A DNA stretch of 64,000 bases, taken from NCBI GenBank assembly GCA_021432635.1, contig MU270059.1:84003-148002 (forward strand), written 5' to 3'. Each line of letters begins with the position of its first letter. The stretch's first letter is position 1. Under the pieces are notes generated by a model, which saw nothing but the letters and a program-made list of their open reading frames with translations, was not told the origin of the DNA and ran no database searches. Made by a program: the position numbers and the translations under genes. Source of the stretch: Thozetella sp. PMI_491. Its lineage: Eukaryota; Ascomycota; Sordariomycetes; Chaetosphaeriales; Chaetosphaeriaceae. This document shows positions 53,938-63,821 of this stretch, piece after piece.

Positions 53938-55854
53938 ATGGCGAGCGCAACGGCGGATTTTGGCATTGATGTCTTCGCGAGGTACAGGCCGATCTCTCTA
54001 GATCCGGCCAATCCGAAGCTGTCGGAGCAGCAAAAGGCCGATCTGCTGTCCAACATCTCGCTCCTCCGAGATACAGTGGTCTACTTTACATCCTCGGGAG
54101 CCGCCAGGGGCGTGAGTGGCCACACAGGAGGCCCCTACGACACCATCCCGGAGGTCTGTATCCTTGAAGCCTTTTTCCAATTTTCATCGGACAAGTATCT
54201 GCCCATTGTGTACGATGAGTCCGGCCATCGTGTCGCCACGCAGTATCTGCTAAGTGCTCTGCACAAGCACATCCCCTTTGAGCAGCTGCTGCATTACCGC
54301 GAGGCGAACTCCAAGCTTCCTGGTCACCCCGAGCTTGGCCTTACCCCCGGAATTGCCTTCAGCTCTGGACGCCTCGGCCACCTGTGGTCCTTTGTCAATG
54401 GAGTGTGCCTGGCCAACCCCGGGAAGACGGTCTTCATGCTGGGTTCGGATGGGTCCCAGCAGGAAGGAGATGATGCGGAGGCTGCTCGCCTGGCTGTAGC
54501 GCAGAACTTGAACGTCAAGCTACTTCTTGACGATAACGACGTTACCATTGCCGGACATCCTTCCGATTACCTGAAGGGATATTCGCTCACGTCAACGCTC
54601 AAGGGACACGGGTTAACCGTGTTTGAGACTGACGGAGAGGACATTGACCAGCTCTACGCGTCCATCTGCACCGCTGTCACGCACAACGGACCTGCTGCGA
54701 TCATCGCGAAGAGAAAGATGGCTCCTGGCATCAAGGGGCTGGAAGGCTCTACCCACGCACATGACGTCATCCCAGTCAATATCGCCACTGAGTATCTCGA
54801 GGAGCGCGGATACACCCAAGCTGTGGAGAAACTAAAGGCGATTGCGCCGAGCTCGATGGCTTATGCTTACACCGGCTCCACCAAGGAGAAGTTCGCCAAC
54901 CGAGTCATATTCGGCGAGTCCGTCGTTACAGCCATAGAGGGTCTCTCGAAGGAGGAGGCCAAGGAGCGCGTCCTCGTCGTGGATTCCGATCTCGAGGGAT
55001 CCACGGGCCTAAGCGTGATCCACAAGAAGCGCCCGGAGGTGTTTTTGTCGTCCGGGATCATGGAGCGCGGCAATTTTTCCGCTGCTGCCGGGTTCGGGTC
55101 TTCCAAGGGAAAGGTGGGCATCTTTTCGACATTCTCGGCCTTCTGCGAGATGATCATCTCCGAAATTACCATGGCGAGGCTCAACTTTGCGAACGTCCTC
55201 TGCCACTTTTCCCACTCGGGCGTCGATGAGATGGCCGACAATACCTGCCACTTCGGCCTCAACACCTTCTTTGCCGACAATGGTCTCATTGAAGGGGACA
55301 CGACGAGGCTGTACTTCCCGGCCGATGCCAACCAGATGCGAGCCTGTGTGAGCAAGGTCCTCTGGGACGAGGGCATCCGTCTTGTCCTGTCGACTCGCGC
55401 TAAGTGCCCGCTGATCCTCAAGGAAAACTCCGAGGAACCTTTCTTCGGGGAAGGATACGAGTTCCCCCCTGGAAAGGACGAGTACATCCGGGTTGGCACC
55501 GCCGGCTACGTGATCGCGTTCGGTGAGATGGTCTACAGGGCCCTTGATGCGGTCGACAGGCTGCGGAGCGAGGGCATCGACGTCGGCCTCGTCAACAAAG
55601 CGACGCTGAACGTCGTGGACGAGGAATCGATTCAGAAGTTCGGATCCACCCCGTTCGTGCTAGTGGTTGAGTCGCTCAATCAGAAGACCGGCCTAGGTTC
55701 CAAGCTAGGCACCTGGCTTTTGGAGCGGCAGCTAACGCCCAAGTACAAGTATATTGGGACGACCAAGGAAGGCTGCGGCGGTTTGGGCGAGCAGATATAC
55801 CACCAGGGTCTGGACTCGGAGAGCGTGTTCAAGGCAATCCGCAGTCTGCAGTAG
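53938..55854 (+). CDS. Divergent transketolase-family enzyme
   Basis: An intronless 638-aa protein. The N-terminal TPP-binding domain shows SGHTGGPYDTIPE, GLTPGIAFSSGRLG and a GSDGSQQEG...LLLDDNDVTI stretch corresponding to the GDG-x-N thiamine diphosphate motif. The middle (VVDSDLEGSTG, GIMERGNFSAAAGFG, STFSAFCEMI) and C-terminal domains follow in transketolase order. Substrate-loop motifs differ from housekeeping transketolase (HSGVDEMADNTCH instead of the usual HDS-type loop), and the length is slightly shorter. It probably transfers two-carbon ketol units or performs a related TPP reaction in the cytosol; the substrate is unknown. Its divergent position beside an AflR-like regulator suggests a specialised role. 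Confidence 0.8.
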   Translation: MASATADFGIDVFARYRPISLDPANPKLSEQQKADLLSNISLLRDTVVYFTSSGAARGVSGHTGGPYDTIPEVCILEAFFQFSSDKYLPIVYDESGHRVATQYLLSALHKHIPFEQLLHYREANSKLPGHPELGLTPGIAFSSGRLGHLWSFVNGVCLANPGKTVFMLGSDGSQQEGDDAEAARLAVAQNLNVKLLLDDNDVTIAGHPSDYLKGYSLTSTLKGHGLTVFETDGEDIDQLYASICTAVTHNGPAAIIAKRKMAPGIKGLEGSTHAHDVIPVNIATEYLEERGYTQAVEKLKAIAPSSMAYAYTGSTKEKFANRVIFGESVVTAIEGLSKEEAKERVLVVDSDLEGSTGLSVIHKKRPEVFLSSGIMERGNFSAAAGFGSSKGKVGIFSTFSAFCEMIISEITMARLNFANVLCHFSHSGVDEMADNTCHFGLNTFFADNGLIEGDTTRLYFPADANQMRACVSKVLWDEGIRLVLSTRAKCPLILKENSEEPFFGEGYEFPPGKDEYIRVGTAGYVIAFGEMVYRALDAVDRLRSEGIDVGLVNKATLNVVDEESIQKFGSTPFVLVVESLNQKTGLGSKLGTWLLERQLTPKYKYIGTTKEGCGGLGEQIYHQGLDSESVFKAIRSLQ

Positions 55855-56786
55855 GCAGTATAAGTAGCTGTCAAAACAGCTTAGGGACCCATGGGTCGGA
55901 GCAAGTGCGCAAAAGGCGAGCGGTAGCACGAGATAATGACCTCTTAACCTGTCTTTCTCCAGTAGCTTCATACTGTTAGGTAGTTTCGTCGGGTAGCTAT
56001 GCTACCGCTTCATTTTAACTTGCACGCTAAGTTCTCATGCCTAAGGACAGGATATCTGGAATCTACAAAATTTTATTCATTATTCCGGATACAATAGCCT
56101 TTGTGAACATTAAGTAGTCGTATGTCACCACTACCTACCTTGTTTAATCTGGTCGAAGTACTAAGAGAAAGAGTCGACTGGTGCAGCCCGCTGCCGCAGC
56201 CCTCCTGTATCTAGATTGAGCTAACTATATAGACCTATTTAGATAATAGAGAACAACGCGCCCCGCCCAAAGGAATACGACTCTACTGTATGGTCTGGAA
56301 TGTTCTGGCTCGCGTTGCAACAATATCAAGGGCGCAGTACTAGGGCGGCCCCTCCCTTTGCTGTACACCAAGCTTTGCCTGCCGTACCGGAATTCGAGTC
56401 GCTACGTCTTGCAATGATAATCTTGTCTCATACCACAAACGGTCACCTACCCGTTGAGCTTCGTGGCTGCAGGCTGCTGGAATGCGAGACGCAGCGTCTC
56501 CTCGCTATTCCAGCAAAATGGGGAATGATGTTCTCTCCTTTTGTCGGGGAATTGGGCCCTAGCTATCCCTGTGACGACACCTGTGGTAGACGGACCCCTA
56601 GGCTGCGCCTTTGTAGCAGATCGATTCCAGAAGATTGTCCCGCGATGGCATTCCAGCAGCTTAGCAAGGCCATGTGCATGTCATCACCCTTCCACCGCAA
56701 ATACACTACTAAGTTATAATATGCCACAATACAGTCGGTCGCTTGGTGATCGATGCATGATAGCTTAGCCCGTATAATTTGCCGCA
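55855..56786. other. Intergenic region before the chitinase
   Basis: Holds the 3' UTR of the transketolase-like gene and the chitinase promoter. A 139-aa open frame (56300-56719) has no recognisable feature and is not supported. Confidence 0.45.
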
Positions 56787-58037
56787 ATGATTATCTACTG
56801 TAAATATCCTCTTGTCCCTTCCCTGATTGTCGCCTCTGCGTTTCTGGCTGCCCTCGCCTTTGCCCAGCAGTGTGGTGTCAACGGCGGCCGAGCAACGTGT
56901 CCCTTGAATACCTGCTGCAGCTCCTCCGGCTACTGTGGTGTCACGGCCCCATACTGCGGCTCGGGGTGCCAGGCTGCATATGGAAGCTGCAAGATCCCTA
57001 TAGCCCCATCTTGTGCCGCCGGCAGCAAGTCCGCAACCAATGGCCGCCGCGTGGGATACTGGCAGGTGGACCAGGCATATGGGCGCTCGTGCGATGCTGT
57101 GCTACCATCCCAGATAAAGACGGCCGGCATGACCCATCTTGTTCTTGCCTTTGCGTTAATCGACGCAAAAACGTACAAGGTCAAACCCGCCAGCCCAGAG
57201 GATGTCCCATTCTACACACAGTTTACGGCTTTGCAAAGCGATTCTCTGCAGACGTGGATTTCAATTGGAGGCGGCGACTTCTCTACCAAGATTTGGTCAT
57301 CGATGGCTGTGACGCAACGCTCCCGTGCCGCCTTTATTTCGTCTCTCAAGTCCTTCTTATTGAAATATTCATTCGAAGGAGTTGATATCGACTGGGAGTT
57401 TCCGTCTCTGTCCGACGCACGAAACTTAGTGTCGCTTCTTTCAGAGCTTCGAGCCGCGCTCGGGTCCGACATTGGCATTTCGTCAACACTGCCGGCAGAC
57501 TTCGGCAGCCTGGTAGGCTTTAATGTCCCCGCCCTGGCCAAATATGTCGACTTTTTCAATTACATGGCCTATGATGTACACGGCTGGGGGGTTGATTCCG
57601 GCGCGGCGCAGCGCATCGTCCGTTATCCGGCTGACATCCGAGACATCTCAACCTACTTTCTGCCCATATGGGCCAGCGGCATCGATCCAAACCTCATCAA
57701 CTTGGGGGTACCGCTATACGGTCGAGGATACACCGTCAACCAAAGCTGCCAAAAAGTCGGATGTAGGGCCATCGGCCCGAGCAAGTCGGGTTCCTGTTTC
57801 AAGGATTCGACGGGTGTCATGGTCCTGACAGACATCAAGCAGGCCGTATCCGCTAACAAAGCTACTACCGTGCTTGATAGGAATTCCATGCAAAAGTATG
57901 CCACCTGGGGTAACCAATGGATGGGCTACGATGATGCTGCCACACTTGCGCTCAAACTTGGGTGGGCTGATAAGGTCTGTCTCGGGGGGGCCATATTCTG
58001 GGCCATCGACTTCGACGGAGGCAAGATGGGCACATAA
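56787..58037 (+). CDS. Secreted GH18 chitinase with N-terminal CBM18
   Basis: An intronless 416-aa protein. The signal peptide ends near AFAQQ. Residues about 27-70 form a hevein-like CBM18 (C-rich, CPLNTCCSSSGYCG), binding chitin. The GH18 barrel follows: VGYWQVD, MTHLVLAFALID, WISIGGGDFS, then FEGVDIDWEFP with D-x-x-D-x-D-x-E and catalytic Glu204, FNYMAYDVHGW and GGAIFWAIDFD at the last strand. All catalytic residues are present, so it should cleave chitin outside the cell. It could serve wall remodelling, mycoparasitism or nutrition. Its neighbour, in the same direction, encodes a secreted lipase-like hydrolase. Confidence 0.92.
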   Translation: MIIYCKYPLVPSLIVASAFLAALAFAQQCGVNGGRATCPLNTCCSSSGYCGVTAPYCGSGCQAAYGSCKIPIAPSCAAGSKSATNGRRVGYWQVDQAYGRSCDAVLPSQIKTAGMTHLVLAFALIDAKTYKVKPASPEDVPFYTQFTALQSDSLQTWISIGGGDFSTKIWSSMAVTQRSRAAFISSLKSFLLKYSFEGVDIDWEFPSLSDARNLVSLLSELRAALGSDIGISSTLPADFGSLVGFNVPALAKYVDFFNYMAYDVHGWGVDSGAAQRIVRYPADIRDISTYFLPIWASGIDPNLINLGVPLYGRGYTVNQSCQKVGCRAIGPSKSGSCFKDSTGVMVLTDIKQAVSANKATTVLDRNSMQKYATWGNQWMGYDDAATLALKLGWADKVCLGGAIFWAIDFDGGKMGT

Positions 58038-58511
58038 CGGACCCTGGCTCTGGGTGCTGTATCGGGAAATGTCTAATGCTAAGAAAATACTATACCTGGG
58101 CCTCATCTTAGCTCTGAGTATGGCCAAGATCTAGGGTTCCTTGGAACTGTTCTGTAGGTTGGATGAAATGGGCGGTCTGGTTTTTCCCACTACGTCGGCC
58201 GACTAGCGCCAACTGGTCTTAGTGGGGCAGAGTCTGGAGTTTGATTGGGTTGCTCGGTCAAGTTGTCGTAACGCTCCTGTGGAAGTGCAGTAGAGGGTAG
58301 TAGCGTAGGATTCAGGGAGACTAGGATACCGTCATTAGCTGACAGAAACCCCATGGGGTGAGGGGTGGATTAATGGGAACGAGCTTCTATGGTACGGTAG
58401 CAGTAAATTTTAGTACCCAATATCTCTTGTCGCGCGGAGTGTCTCGTTGTTGATCATCCCCCTTGGTCGGCCTATTCTCCGGATTATTGAGATACTGGAT
58501 ATACTACGAAA
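58038..58511. other. Intergenic spacer, chitinase to lipase-like gene
   Basis: A 474-bp spacer with terminator and promoter functions presumed; no distinctive motif is seen. Confidence 0.45.
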
Positions 58512-59888
58512 ATGGCCATCGGACACTGCATGTTCGGTGCGTGGCTCATGTTGGCGGCTTGCCAAGATACAGTTCTCGCCGCGAACCTACCTGGTAATGG
58601 CGACGCGGCACTGGCTTTTGAACGCTCCAACTGGGCCACCGGTTCTGTATCTTCCGATCCTTTCTACGACTTGCCGGATAACTTCACTACGGCCTTGGAG
58701 CTAGGCGTACTATTGAAGCTTGAGCCAGTGACTGACACTAGCCAATTTTCGCTCCCGCCAAACGTCGCATTGTCGCGCTTTCTGTTCACGTCGCAGACAT
58801 ACAACGGCACCACTGTACCCGCATCCGCCTACATCCTGTGGCCATTCTCTCCCAATTTTCAGCCCGGCACGGAGAAGGCCCAGCTAGTGGCCTTTTCTCA
58901 TGGAAATGCCGGCATCTTCGGCGATTGCGGGCCATCTCACCTCCGCACGCTCCAGTACTTCTTCCAAGCTCCGTACACGCTGGCTCTCTCCGGCTACGCC
59001 GTCGTCGCCCCGGACTACCAAGGCTTAGGCTTGAACCACACCCGTGATAGCACAGGAGCGCTAACTCCAGTTCGCCACCCGCTCCTCTGCAGCCCTTGCC
59101 TCGCCGGAGACCTAGTACATGCTGTGGAGGCCGCGCAAGCTGCGTTCCCAACACGATTGTCGGACGAGTTCGTTATCATGGGCCATAGCCAGGGCGGCGG
59201 TGTCGCTTGGGGTGCGGCAGCCTTGCAGGCAACTACGCCGATCCCCGGGCTTCTCGGCACCATTGCTGCTAGCCCGGTGACGAACATGACTGCCACGGTA
59301 GAGCTTGTCCTGGGGCTAGGGATCACCGAGATTTCGGGTGCGGTGGAGCAAACCTGGGGTATGCTTGACATATTTCCCGATTTTCAGCTTTCCGATGTCC
59401 TCAGCACGTCGGGCATCACCCTGCTAGAGCAGTTGGCCGAGACAGGCGGGTGTAACTCCGTCGTGGCAGAGGTGCTCACCGGTGCGACGGGCCTCTTCCA
59501 AGACGCCTGGTACGACAACTACTACATGCGACGATACTGGGAGCTATCAACCGTGGGCGGAACAACAACAGGGCCAATGCTCGTGATCCAGGGGACAGCA
59601 GACCCGGCAGTGCCGGAGCCCATCACAACCGGCGCCGTGGACGCCACATGTCCTATGATGGCCAATTCGACCCTAGAGTACTTGCTCGTGAACGGGACCA
59701 CGCACGTGCCTACCCTCTATGCGACGCAAAAGCAGTGGCTGGGTTGGATCAAGGACCGCTTCGAAGGGCGTCCCTTGAGCAACGGTTGTAGCACGGCAAC
59801 TCTAGATCCATTCTTGCCGATCGATCATTACCAGTCGGAGACGACATGGTTTATGCAGTTTGCGATTGACTCATACCAGTTGGCCTAA
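58512..59888 (+). CDS. Secreted lipase-like alpha/beta hydrolase
   Basis: An intronless 458-aa protein. A signal peptide (MAIGHCMFGAWLMLAACQDTV...) precedes a mature part with several N-glycosylation sites. VAFSHGNAG, GYAVVAPDYQGLGLNH and the elbow GHSQGGG (Ser226), then GTADPAV (Asp) and THVPT (His), give a complete triad in the order of fungal secretory lipases (LIP family) and related tannase-like esterases. Cys pairs (GDCGPSH, LCSPC) suggest disulfides. The substrate may be lipids or other esters; this cannot be settled from sequence. It lies directly after the chitinase. Confidence 0.82.
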   Translation: MAIGHCMFGAWLMLAACQDTVLAANLPGNGDAALAFERSNWATGSVSSDPFYDLPDNFTTALELGVLLKLEPVTDTSQFSLPPNVALSRFLFTSQTYNGTTVPASAYILWPFSPNFQPGTEKAQLVAFSHGNAGIFGDCGPSHLRTLQYFFQAPYTLALSGYAVVAPDYQGLGLNHTRDSTGALTPVRHPLLCSPCLAGDLVHAVEAAQAAFPTRLSDEFVIMGHSQGGGVAWGAAALQATTPIPGLLGTIAASPVTNMTATVELVLGLGITEISGAVEQTWGMLDIFPDFQLSDVLSTSGITLLEQLAETGGCNSVVAEVLTGATGLFQDAWYDNYYMRRYWELSTVGGTTTGPMLVIQGTADPAVPEPITTGAVDATCPMMANSTLEYLLVNGTTHVPTLYATQKQWLGWIKDRFEGRPLSNGCSTATLDPFLPIDHYQSETTWFMQFAIDSYQLA

Positions 59889-60455
59889 ATTTCTGTAGCT
59901 TCAATGGGAAGGCAGCTCTCAGCATGTCCGGCAGCTACCGAAAATTAAAGTGGAAAATTGAAGTGAAGGCTACAAATTGCGGATGCAATCTTGCCTTGTG
60001 ATGCAATGTGTAGTCGGGAGATATATGAGCCTAAAGGACTCCAGGATTTGAATAGTGTAAGTGGCGTGTTTTGCCGTTATATAACCGCATCTAGTCAATT
60101 GCGCCGAAATATACTTGAGGAAAATTAGCACTACTTGCTCGCTCGTACTTTTCAGCCACAGTAGATTCGGCAATTATTTCGCGGTGAATGCTTATTTCTA
60201 AACTACCTGTGAGAAAAACGAGTGACTTGAACCACATTTAACCATCTATCGGCCTCCGCTCTGTGGCTGGCGGAGCAAAGCTGGCTCCCAACATCTGGAA
60301 AAGTAACCTTAAATGTTTACTTCGAAGCCACAATATTTCTAAGCCGACTGTTCTGACGGAGTTCTTGACCTAAGTTGGATCGACAAGGCTGGCGCCGCAT
60401 TGTCCGGTCCTCGACTAGAAACACAGGAGACATCGAGACTCTTGGTATCGGTAGC
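59889..60455. other. Convergent intergenic region
   Basis: This lies between the 3' ends of the lipase-like gene and the small secreted protein gene. Nothing is recognised. Confidence 0.5.
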
Positions 60456-60827
60456 TTAGCAAATGACGTTAGTCCTGATGAACGGGGAGTTCGCCTCCTC
60501 GCAGTTGTTGAGGACACCAATGGTGTCTCCCTGGGTGCATGCGGCGTCGGTGTAAAAGTGCACTAGTTGCCATGTTAGAAGGCGCAGCCTTAGACTTCCC
60601 AGGATGGCAAACTTACCCGTGCAGCCCTCCTCGACCGAGGTGACGTTGACAGTCTTGACGGAGCCGAGAACGGTGTCTAGAGACTGACAGAGGTTTGGGG
60701 TGCCAAAGATGGCCTCATGATCGGCGGTCCCAGTGCATCCGGTGCTGGAGAAGTAAGTGACAGTCGCGATAGACTGAGCTCCGACGGCGGCGGCGAGGAA
60801 GAGGCTGGCTGCAGCAGAGTACATCAT
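60456..60827 (-). CDS. Small secreted six-cysteine protein (effector candidate)
   Basis: Two exons (60827-60617 and 60562-60456; GTAAGT donor, TAG acceptor) encode 105 aa. A signal peptide (MMYSAAASLFLAAAVGAQ) leaves a mature protein of about 87 residues with six Cys, probably three disulfides (STGCTGT, PNLC, EEGC, DAAC, LNNC, VIC). The 54-nt intron is a multiple of three and has no in-frame stop, so a retained form of 123 aa would also be translatable. No domain is recognised. Size, secretion and even Cys number fit candidate effectors or surface-active proteins; function is unknown. Confidence 0.75.
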   Translation of the reverse strand: MMYSAAASLFLAAAVGAQSIATVTYFSSTGCTGTADHEAIFGTPNLCQSLDTVLGSVKTVNVTSVEEGCTGKFAILGSLRLRLLTWQLVHFYTDAACTQGDTIGVLNNCEEANSPFIRTNVIC

Positions 60828-62763
60828 TTTGTAAAGTTAACAAGATTTGTTGTTATAGAATTGAAAGTTGGGTTTGAGTGCTGTGTTGCGAGTTTCTGGC
60901 CTGTGTGGAAGCTACGGGGTCACGAAAGACAAGTACGGCGACTCCGCACTCTTATAGGTGTGACAAACTGGACCAGAAACACTATTAATGGCGTATGGAA
61001 ATGATGTGGAGTTAAAAAAGACAAAGCTTTGGGAACTAGAAGGAAATTGTGTCGGTAACTCGGTTGTGCATGATGGGCTGGCCTATCTCACATCAGCCCT
61101 TCGTACACATGGACTCGATGTGCCTGAAACAGGCTGGTACAAGCCACCGGGTTGCACACCATTGTCAGCTGTAATCCAATCACCATTCGGCTTGAAAATT
61201 GCTTGTTCGATTTTTCCTACCACTTTGGGACGTTTTTGTCCAGACAAGAAGCAGAAATGGTGTGGCTTCTGCATTCGGGCCTACTGCCAAGCTGATTTCT
61301 AGTGAGACTAAATACCCCGAGTGGACGACCCTTTGTTCAATCCATGGTACCTAGTGTGATATGTATTCTGACAGGTCGTGGTTACTGCCATCAGGTGCGA
61401 GAATATGAACGAAAGAGTCAACCTGACGAACAGGTAACTTGTTTGAGTAGAACGCCACCCACACCGGTTGTCGTAAGCTTCGGCCCAATCTATTGGAAGA
61501 ACCTTGACACGCTCTAAGATTAGCCACGTTCTAGTTGTGCACTGTTGGGGTTACAATTGCTCCTTCCCGTTTAAAGAGAGCGCCTTGGTAACCTCGTGCA
61601 TACCGCAACTCTATAGATAACCAATCGGAAGATCGCCATTGAGACTAGAGATCTCTCGCCATTACCTGGGCTACAGAGATGGCGCTAAAATCTTAAGCCT
61701 AAATTTGGCATGAGGTTGATCTGACCCTTGAAAATTCGCTTTACGTCATCTCGTCGCCCTGCTTGGTGTGCAAACTCTCTCAGTCTGTGCGCACGAACCA
61801 AAGTTGACGGGATTTCGGCTGCCCTCTCGGAATCGATGCAGCCCCCTGAGAAACAGAAAACAGCTTCGCCTCGTGTTACGCACGACGTGCTGTTCGGGCC
61901 GGCAACCCGGCAGGACTATGTAAGTCGGCACCGGGGAAGAACGGATGGATCTGTTTAGGAAGTATAAGCCACCGTTCAGCTGCCTCCCGCGAAGTTACCA
62001 TGCAGAGAGGATGATCCAAGACAAATCAAAAATAGTTATTCTCCTCCGAGACAAATATGCGAAGGATATTCATGATTAAGCAGTGCAGTTGGCATGGACC
62101 TGGGCTGGGGGACAAGCTTATGCTGCAACCAGGCCGAATGCCGATCGAGGTGTGCTTTGAACCGAGTGGCCATGGTCAGAATTCTTCCCAGTTTTCATCG
62201 TGAGAATCTGTACAGCCAATCACAATTAGGGCAACTAGCGGACACTCCGCCAGCTCCTCGAGAGACGGCGTACTTGTACTTCACCGCATTTCATTTCATG
62301 GCTGACTTACTCTCGTGTCATATATCGCACCGGCATCTCGCATACACCATTCGGCTAGTGAGATGGCAGATTAGGGAGTATAGACGAGCATACATGTTTC
62401 ATAGCAAACGCTGTTGCGAGAAGTACATGTTTGTTAGGCGTACTTTAACCGAGCTAATACCTCTAAGAGGGGCGTTATCACTTGACGATATTACCAAGAG
62501 TAAACACACTGTACCTGGCAGTAGTGGGTCAAGAAATTCGGCTGGTACCGACTTGGCAAGACTTGTCGTGGAATGTGTTAAGGCCGAGGGTAAGGTATAT
62601 TGACTCAGCATGTTAGTGCTGATGAATTTTAATATGCTCCGAAAAGTCTCCGGATACAGTTATATAGTTGGGGATTTCGAGTGCTCGTGCGACCTAAAGC
62701 AAAGTCCACGAATTGTGCGATAAGGATAAACCGACCGAGAATACGTCCTAGGCCTTCGTTACA
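60828..62763. other. 1.9-kb intergenic region
   Basis: Promoter side of both the small secreted gene (leftward) and the methyltransferase (rightward). Open frames at 60988-61302 and 62094-62603 lack domains, signal peptides and clear codon bias, and are not called. Confidence 0.45.
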
Positions 62764-63633
62764 ATGAATGCCACCGAGAGTTCCAATAAATTTCTACCAA
62801 AGCAGGCGCTGGCGCCCACACCCCAGCACTATGCGGCGCTAGTGGGCGATGGTATGGAGAGACTAGCCGCAGTATCACTCAAGCAAATTCCTCCTATATC
62901 TGCTGGCGCCACCATCCACGATAACGGCTGTGGAACCGGTGCCGCTACGGCTGCTGTTCTGGCGTCTGTATCGTCCGACATAGCTGCAGCCATCAAGATT
63001 ACGGGTACGGATATCGTGGAAGATGCAGTCAAGGCCTACTCCTCTCAGTCAGCTTCATCGAAGTGGTCTGCCGAAGGGCTAACTATGGATTCTAATGTGC
63101 TTTCATTTGCCGATGAGACTTTCTCGCATAGCATTGGAAATGCACTTCTGTTTGCAGGCCCAAGCAACAACGGCATCGACGTAGTGAAGGAAATGCACCG
63201 CACCCTTAAGCCCGGCGGGGTCATGGTTGTGAATAGTTTCGCCTTCGTGCCCAATCTTGAGCCTCTCCGGGTCGCATCAAAGGAGACTCGTCCGCCCGGT
63301 GCACCACTGCCACGCCAGGGTATGGACGAATGGTCAAACCCGGAATACCTCCGCGGCATTGTGGAGGCGGGTGGCTTCGACAGCAGCATGGTGAGGGTAC
63401 AACAGTGCGAGTATTATATCACCACTGGAGAGTTCGACCAGTATACGAACTTGCTTTGGAGCTTCATTGGCGGGACAACATCGGCAGGATGGAGCAAGGA
63501 GGACGAAGAGAAGTGGGATGAGGCCGTGAGTATCGTCAAGAGAGAACTCCAAAAGACAGAAGGCTTCAAGATGCTCGAGGATGGCCGGGCAATGCTGAGA
63601 TTTGTCGCCAACGTTGCGGTTGCAACTAAATAG
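62764..63633 (+). CDS. Class I SAM-dependent methyltransferase
   Basis: An intronless 289-aa protein. Motif I reads IHDNGCGTGAATA (D-x-G-x-G-x-G-like, residues about 51-63), followed by GTDIVEDAVKAY (motif Post I acidic residue), SFADETFSHSIGNALLF, and LKPGGVMVVNSFAF, the usual order of a UbiE/type-11 methyltransferase. It has no membrane span or signal, so it is cytosolic. Relatives methylate small molecules in fungal secondary metabolism or are regulators of the LaeA kind; neither is shown here. It is convergent with the partial gene at the window end. Confidence 0.82.
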   Translation: MNATESSNKFLPKQALAPTPQHYAALVGDGMERLAAVSLKQIPPISAGATIHDNGCGTGAATAAVLASVSSDIAAAIKITGTDIVEDAVKAYSSQSASSKWSAEGLTMDSNVLSFADETFSHSIGNALLFAGPSNNGIDVVKEMHRTLKPGGVMVVNSFAFVPNLEPLRVASKETRPPGAPLPRQGMDEWSNPEYLRGIVEAGGFDSSMVRVQQCEYYITTGEFDQYTNLLWSFIGGTTSAGWSKEDEEKWDEAVSIVKRELQKTEGFKMLEDGRAMLRFVANVAVATK

Positions 63634-63821
63634 AGACGCAGGCAGTCAGATATAAAGGGCTATCAGCATCGATTGAATAAGCTCTGCTTTGCTTCATCGT
63701 TTGCCCGTGTCCTTACTAGAATACTTCCGTCCTGCCCCATCCAGACCCATGATATCGTATTTGGCCGAACATTCCAGATCATCATATCCGCACAAGTTAA
63801 CTCTAATTCTTAAAAATTGCA

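Noticed and set aside
54867-55499. 210-codon minus-strand open frame
   Set aside because: It is antisense to the GC-rich transketolase-like gene; a codon-bias shadow.
56300-56719. 139-codon plus-strand open frame
   Set aside because: No signal peptide, domain or splice context; composition looks random.
60988-61302. 104-codon plus-strand open frame with seven Cys
   Set aside because: Cys residues are scattered, there is no signal peptide, and no supporting structure.
62094-62603. 169-codon plus-strand open frame
   Set aside because: No recognisable motif, irregular composition, no upstream promoter cue; possibly chance.
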